This document shows positions 59,525 to 64,000 of a stretch of 64,000 bases of DNA, in pieces. Origin of the DNA: Sciurus carolinensis (lineage: Eukaryota; Chordata; Mammalia; Rodentia; Sciuridae); the NCBI RefSeq assembly GCF_902686445.1, contig NC_062214.1:45579454-45643453 (forward strand). The letters run 5' to 3'. A program made the translations under genes and the position numbers. Below the pieces are notes generated by a model. It was not told the DNA's origin. It saw nothing but the letters and a program-made list of their open reading frames with translations, and did no database searches. Each line of letters starts with the position of its first letter. The stretch's first letter is position 1.

Positions 59525-59970
59525 AATACCACGGCTCTGTCTCTTGCATGTTGGCAGCCCATTCATGACAAGAGCAATGAGGAACTTGCTTCCCCTGTCC
59601 ATTCTCCCTATCTCATGTCATCCATCCATAAGGGGAAGTAGCTGTAATTCAAGGATTTAGGAATGCTTACTCTCCTGGTTCTCATGCCATTCTAACAATA
59701 TTCCAACTCTATAACTCTGTTTTAAATAAAACATTAAGGTATAAATGAGCTTACAGCAGATTATTTATGATCTTTGACAGCAGAGAGAGGACCAAAATGG
59801 AACAAATTATGAGGAAGAGCTTAAGCATATAAAAGATGCACCAAAAAAAAAAAAAAAATAGGTAAAGACCTATCCCTCTGCACAATTTGGTGTCACCTAC
59901 TACGTGTGAGCCCACAAGAGGAAAATCCCGCCCAGGTTTGCATCCTTTAATTGTACAACATGATCACCAG
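59525..59970. other. Unclassified sequence
   Basis: A poly-A run lies at about 59843-59859. No gene or named repeat recognised. Confidence 0.4.
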
Positions 59971-60090
59971 GGCTGGAGTGGTGGCTCAGTGGTGGAGGCC
60001 TTGCCTCACAGGTGTGAAGTACTGGGTTCAATCCTCAGCACCACATAAAAATAAATAAATAAAATAAAGATATTGTGTCCATTTACAATG
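59971..60090 (+). mobile_element. ID SINE, long-tail subtype
   Basis: Body 'ggctggagtggtggctcagt ... gggttcaatcctcagcacc' with tail 'acataaaaataaataaataa' to 'gtgtccatttacaatg'. Perfect 10-bp duplications TGATCACCAG lie at 59961-59970 and 60091-60100. Confidence 0.97.
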
Positions 60091-60100
60091 TGATCACCAG

Positions 60101-60702
60101 AGAGTGCCTTTTTCTGAGGAAGGCCAGAAATCATTTGTGGAAGAATTCACACTGATGGACACTTTCAGATTGAAATTGATGTTCAGGGACCATAGTGATT
60201 TGTTAGGACAGAAAAGGAAGAAAGGGTTGAGATAGGAGAATTTCTAAGAAAGGTAGAGTATACGGCAATACAAATCAAGAAAGAATGTAGATGGGGCTTC
60301 CAAAATAATTCTGCTTTTCCTTTTTATATGGTTCTGGCTCTTAGTAAAATTAATAAGATAAATTTTCCACCTAAAGATGATAGATAGTACTTTGTCGCTT
60401 TCCTGTCCTTGGGAACAACTATTAAATGGGAGAATACTATGGAAAGACAAGAGAGAAAACTTGTAGTTTAAAAATGTTTTAAGTTAAAATACCTTTAAAA
60501 TGGATAATCTCACCAAATTTCACTTCCACTAAATTGTGAACACACAAGTAGAAATATTCCAGAAGAAGAAGTTGTAAATACAGAAAGTCTGAAGATATCA
60601 TCAGCTAAAACTTTCTACTTTTAAGGGTAACTGACTATTTACAGCTTAGGATCTGAAAATGCTGAGCTGCAGAATTTTGATATTTTTTGCCATAAAAATA
60701 TG
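60101..60702. other. Unclassified sequence
   Basis: No gene or repeat recognised. Confidence 0.4.
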
Positions 60703-60828
60703 CCCCACTGCAGCTCAGTGGCAGAGTGCTTGCCTCACGTGTGCCTCCATAGCACTGCATTAAAAAATTAAAAAACAAAATAAAGGCCCCCTGTCCATCT
60801 ACAACTACAAAAATAAATAAATATATAA
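60703..60828 (+). mobile_element. ID SINE, internally shortened
   Basis: The body 'actgcagctcagtggcagag' keeps the A-box end, but the B-box part is shortened to 'cctccatagcactgcatt'. The tail is A/T-rich. Perfect 11-bp duplications ATAAAAATATG lie at 60692-60702 and 60829-60839. Confidence 0.9.
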
Positions 60829-60839
60829 ATAAAAATATG

Positions 60840-61124
60840 TGTTTGAAAAGTACCTTTAGGAAAAAGAAAGACAAATATCCTTGAGGTTATGAATGTTTGG
60901 TATAGAAAACTAAAAATTCTTTAAAAAAATATTCTGAACAAAATTTCATTCCCAAATCTTTGTGCCATAACTATCTTATCATTGAGCAAAAGAAATAGAT
61001 GGCAAACTTTTAAATTATGTGCAAAAATGATTCCAGGAAGTAAATTAGACATAGTAATGATAAAAATAATAATAATAGTAGTACCAATATTTTGCATTTT
61101 AATTCTATTTTATTTTTGTTTTTG
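60840..61124. other. AT-rich spacer
   Basis: No feature recognised. Confidence 0.4.
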
Positions 61125-61200
61125 TTTTTGATGGTTTTGCTGGTGATCAAATGATGAGCATAAGTTCTACTATTGAACTACATCTCCCAGTTCCCAATAG
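61125..61200 (-). mobile_element. Degraded ID SINE
   Basis: The complement of 'gctggtgatcaaatgatgag ... ctattgaactacatctccca' aligns loosely with the ID body. Heavily diverged. Confidence 0.5.
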
Positions 61201-61400
61201 TTCACATATACTAAGCATCTTCTATGTGTAGCACTTTACTAAACCCTTTGCAAACATATCCATTTCTTGCTGCAGCCTCATGATTTAGGAACTATTCTTC
61301 TTATCTACAGTCCCAGGGACTACAGGGACTAAGTAACTTGTCCACGATTATCCAGTTCTTGGTGGGTAAGCCTGGAAGCAAGCATCTGTTGGTCTAACTT
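61201..61400 (-). repeat. MIR/L2-type fragment
   Basis: 'ctaagcatcttctatgtgta' and then 'gtaacttgtccacgattatc' and 'cagttcttggtgggtaagcc' match ancient antisense MIR or L2 wording. Confidence 0.5.
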
Positions 61401-62869
61401 CAGAACCAGATAGGACCAGGTGCACAGTAGCAGACGAGAGACCAAGAACTCCACAGCCAACCCTAACCTGTTCCACGTGGATTCGCCCCATTTTTGTTAA
61501 GTGAAGTCATCTAATATGAGATGTCACTGCCCTCCAAAATGGAACTAAGCTGAGTTCCCCACAAAACAAACCTTGAGACAAACATCTGGGTGCATGTAGA
61601 GTATTTGGGAGGTGGCTCCAGGAAGGATGGTGGGGAAAAGGGGAAGTGAGACATGGAAGGGAAGAAAGTCAATACAAGGTGCACTGATGAGCATGTTACT
61701 GTTGTGAGAAACTAGTGTTCCATCCCCCTGGGGACATCTGGTGACCACATACAACTCACCTCAGAGTTACCCCACTCTATGTCAGCTTAGTTGGTTTTCC
61801 ACCCAATTCAGTCTGCCACTGGTTAAGTGTGCTCCCAGTAGTATTTGCTTCTGGGCACTTTTGACCTGCTCTCTCCTTGAGTCATGCAGGCTTTCTGTAC
61901 CATGTGCCATAACAAAATTGGTGGAGACAGTGGACATGTGTAGTGCTAACAGTGTTTGCTTCACTGTAAATATCTCCATCTTGGCTTCAAATTTGACAAT
62001 CACTTCTCCTCACAGAGGACCATTCTAAGTAGATTATTTTGGCCAAGGGTCTAGAATTAAGATCAATAAAGGTAGAATATTATTCTTTTCCCAAACCCTT
62101 CCATGTATTCACTGGTGAGACAGAAGAGGGTGGCACCACAGAGTCAAGTTCAACCTGGAGACTTCTCCAGGTGTTGACTTCTGTTTGTTTCTCTCCTGGC
62201 TGGTTCTAAATTTCTGAGGGACTTCAGTAAACAGGTTTCAAATGTCACGAAATAGAGGATGTATTCAACACAGACAGGGAGACCATCAAATGCTTGTATT
62301 CCTTTCTTCTAAGAAAGTGTAGTTTTAAAATTCAGTAGTCAAAGTGACGAACAGTAAAGTTAAGACTATTTAAGGCTTAGAAACCCAGATGTGAGACGCC
62401 ATGCATATTTTTGTTACATTAAATTTGTTCACTTTTTCATATCTCAAAGGAAAAGATGGGCTTATTTGTGAACCATTATATCTATGTAATATGGAGTGGT
62501 ATGTGTGTGTGTGAGCACATGTGCACACATGCGTAATCTAGAAAGACTCAAAAGTTTAAGAAGAACCAGGGGAAAGACCTGAAATACATCACAGACAGAT
62601 TGAAACTGTGATACTACCAAATATCTTGCAAGCCAAAATTGTGGTAAAACAAACATAATTTTTTTTCCATTTTAACAAAAATAAAAACTTTTCAACAAAG
62701 AAATCATTTATAAAATTCTCTAGAAAGACTATATATACAAAAATAATTTTTACTTTTTAGTTCAAATTTTAAATTTGATGCTGTATTACAAAGATGTATT
62801 CTACAAAATATTATATGAATGCCAACTCACCCAAGTTTTAGGGGGAAAGGTGAGCTTTCAAAGATTCAG
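61401..62869. other. Unclassified non-coding sequence
   Basis: 1.5 kb with no gene or firm repeat. Short overlapping frames at 61545-62028 show no domains. Confidence 0.4.
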
Positions 62870-63265
62870 GGATTTTTATTTCTTCCTTGAGCACTTTGTC
62901 TAGATAAGGTTGATTTCTGGCTTCTGTGACTATGATTTCAAATATGACTTTTCTGAACTTCGTAACCTTATTTTGAAGGAATGCATTTTAAGAGCAAGGG
63001 ATAAAATTCAATTAACTGAGATGACAGAAAATAATCTACTAAGCGAATATATCAGGCAATTGGAAGCTTTCATACCTTTCAAAAAGGAAATAACCTATTT
63101 CTTGCCTTGTTATCTATTGACACAGGAGTTTATTTCTCTTGAAGCTGTTACAGATCTACCTAATGAGGCCTAAACACTGTTGCCAAGCAATTAGAGTTTT
63201 TATTGTGTCACTGATTTCCTTCATTTCCGGAGTTTCTGATAATCATTAGCCAATACTGTCTCATC
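62870..63265. promoter_or_regulatory. Repeat-free AT-rich block, candidate conserved element
   Basis: No repeat recognised, with several ATTA/TAAT motifs ('caagcaattagagttttta', 'gataatcattagccaat'). An 87-codon frame crosses 62910-63173 but opens with TTG, not ATG, and has no recognised domain. Regulatory status is inferred. Confidence 0.25.
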
Positions 63266-63559
63266 TAAAAACGCATAAGCATTCACATGTGTGTGTGTAC
63301 ACACACTCTAGCCAGCTGAAAAATATAACCAGTCCACTGACATTGGCTGTGGATAGACAGCCTCAGTCATCAAACTTGTACTTTTCTGCATATCATATTA
63401 GTCAAGTTGTTTGTGATGACTCTTGCTCATTTGCTGTTGTGGATGCTATTTATTTTATAGGTATTTAAAAATGGCAGAATTTACTGAGAGATGGTGGGGG
63501 GAAAGAGAGAGAGAGAGATCATATTTTTCAAAGGTGACTTCACTATTATCTTTTAGAAC
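63266..63559. other. Unclassified sequence with short GT and AG runs
   Basis: A short GT/AC tract lies at about 63288-63308 and an AG run at about 63504-63519. No gene. Confidence 0.5.
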
Positions 63560-64000
63560 CTTGTCACTCCTCTGTCAATAAGAGGAATCTAATTCACTTG
63601 TCCTTGAACGTGGATTGCCTGTGACTCACAACCAACAAAGTCCGGCACAAATGAATTTCAAAGCAAGGTCATAAAAAGTAATACAACTCCTACCTTAGGA
63701 AGTGGAATAACCACTCTTACAGACTTTCAGTCACCATGTTGGCAGTCCAACAGCCCAGAGGCCCCTGTATTGTGAGGTAGCCCAAACAAGCCCATGCAGA
63801 CAGACCACATGGAGAAAGAGATTCCTAGCCATCTATAGCTATACCAGCCATCCATCTGCTGTGCCAGATCCAGGTACTGACTGATGGCAGCCACATGAAA
63901 GTAGTACCCAACAAAACCTTCCTGGATTCCCAACCCAAGAAATGAATGGTAAAATGCTACTTGGATACTAAGCCATTATGTTTTGGCATGATGTCACAAA
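63560..64000 (+). mobile_element. MLT1-type LTR, probably cut by the window edge
   Basis: 'cgtggattgcctgtgactca', 'caccatgttggcagtccaac', 'gatggcagccacatgaaagt' and 'ggatactaagccattatgtt' follow the MLT1J/K-type order in sense. The end falls at or beyond the window boundary. Confidence 0.55.

Noticed and set aside
59067..59549. 160-codon minus-strand frame rich in Glu/Gly/Arg
   Set aside because: It is the purine complement of the CT-rich part of the LTR at 58956-59519.
1..64000. CRISPR array, operon, phage or plasmid structure
   Set aside because: No regularly spaced repeats, dense prokaryotic coding or ribosome-binding patterns; the sequence is plainly mammalian.

Overview
The window is mammalian, non-coding DNA, most probably from a squirrel-family rodent (ground squirrel, marmot or tree squirrel). 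The lineage call rests on many tRNA-derived ID SINEs, some with an 'acataaaaataaataaa' tail that I associate with sciurids, one dimeric B1+ID SINE of the B1-dID type, and several closely related L1 3' ends sharing one 3' UTR. No intact protein-coding gene, RNA gene, CRISPR array or prokaryotic feature is supported. The open reading frames are L1 ORF2 remnants, one nucleolin retropseudogene, translations of simple repeats, or short chance frames.

Layout. 1-12.3 kb is almost solid LINE-1: two minus-strand pieces (about 34-4745), a 3' end of an older L1M-type element (5395-7105) and a 5.1-kb plus-strand L1 with its own 5' UTR but a large ORF1/ORF2 deletion (7106-12237). 12.3-17.5 kb holds MaLR fragments, an old L1 tail, an ID SINE and a repeat-poor block (about 13.7-15.6 kb). 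17.9-19 kb is a young 5'-truncated L1. 19-32 kb is a mix of MaLR/MLT1 LTRs, a MER2/Tigger-like DNA transposon, MIR/L2 pieces, microsatellites and two identical 226-bp direct repeats. 32.5-37.2 kb is the other repeat-poor interval; it contains homeodomain-type TAATTA sites, a CpG-dense patch and a perfect CRE palindrome, and is the best candidate for conserved regulatory DNA.

37.8-41 kb has an ID SINE with an embedded (TG)n tract and an old L1 that received two later insertions. 41.8-43.9 kb is a minus-strand processed nucleolin (NCL) pseudogene. 44-54 kb has MIR, MLT1, ID and B1-dID copies plus a 1.03-kb L1 with perfect target-site duplications. 54-59.5 kb is an LTR-rich cluster (MaLR, MSTA/MLT1-like, MLT2-like). 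59.5-64 kb carries more ID SINEs, an unclassified repeat-poor stretch and an MLT1-like LTR at the edge.

The window looks like part of a gene desert: layered retrotransposon insertions around a few unique blocks that could be distal enhancers. I found no undescribed genetic system. The most useful observations are insertion histories readable from target-site duplications, microsatellites that sit inside SINE insertions, the identical direct repeats, and the candidate regulatory blocks. Repeat family names are from recognition of consensus-like wording without a database search, so subfamily names are approximate.
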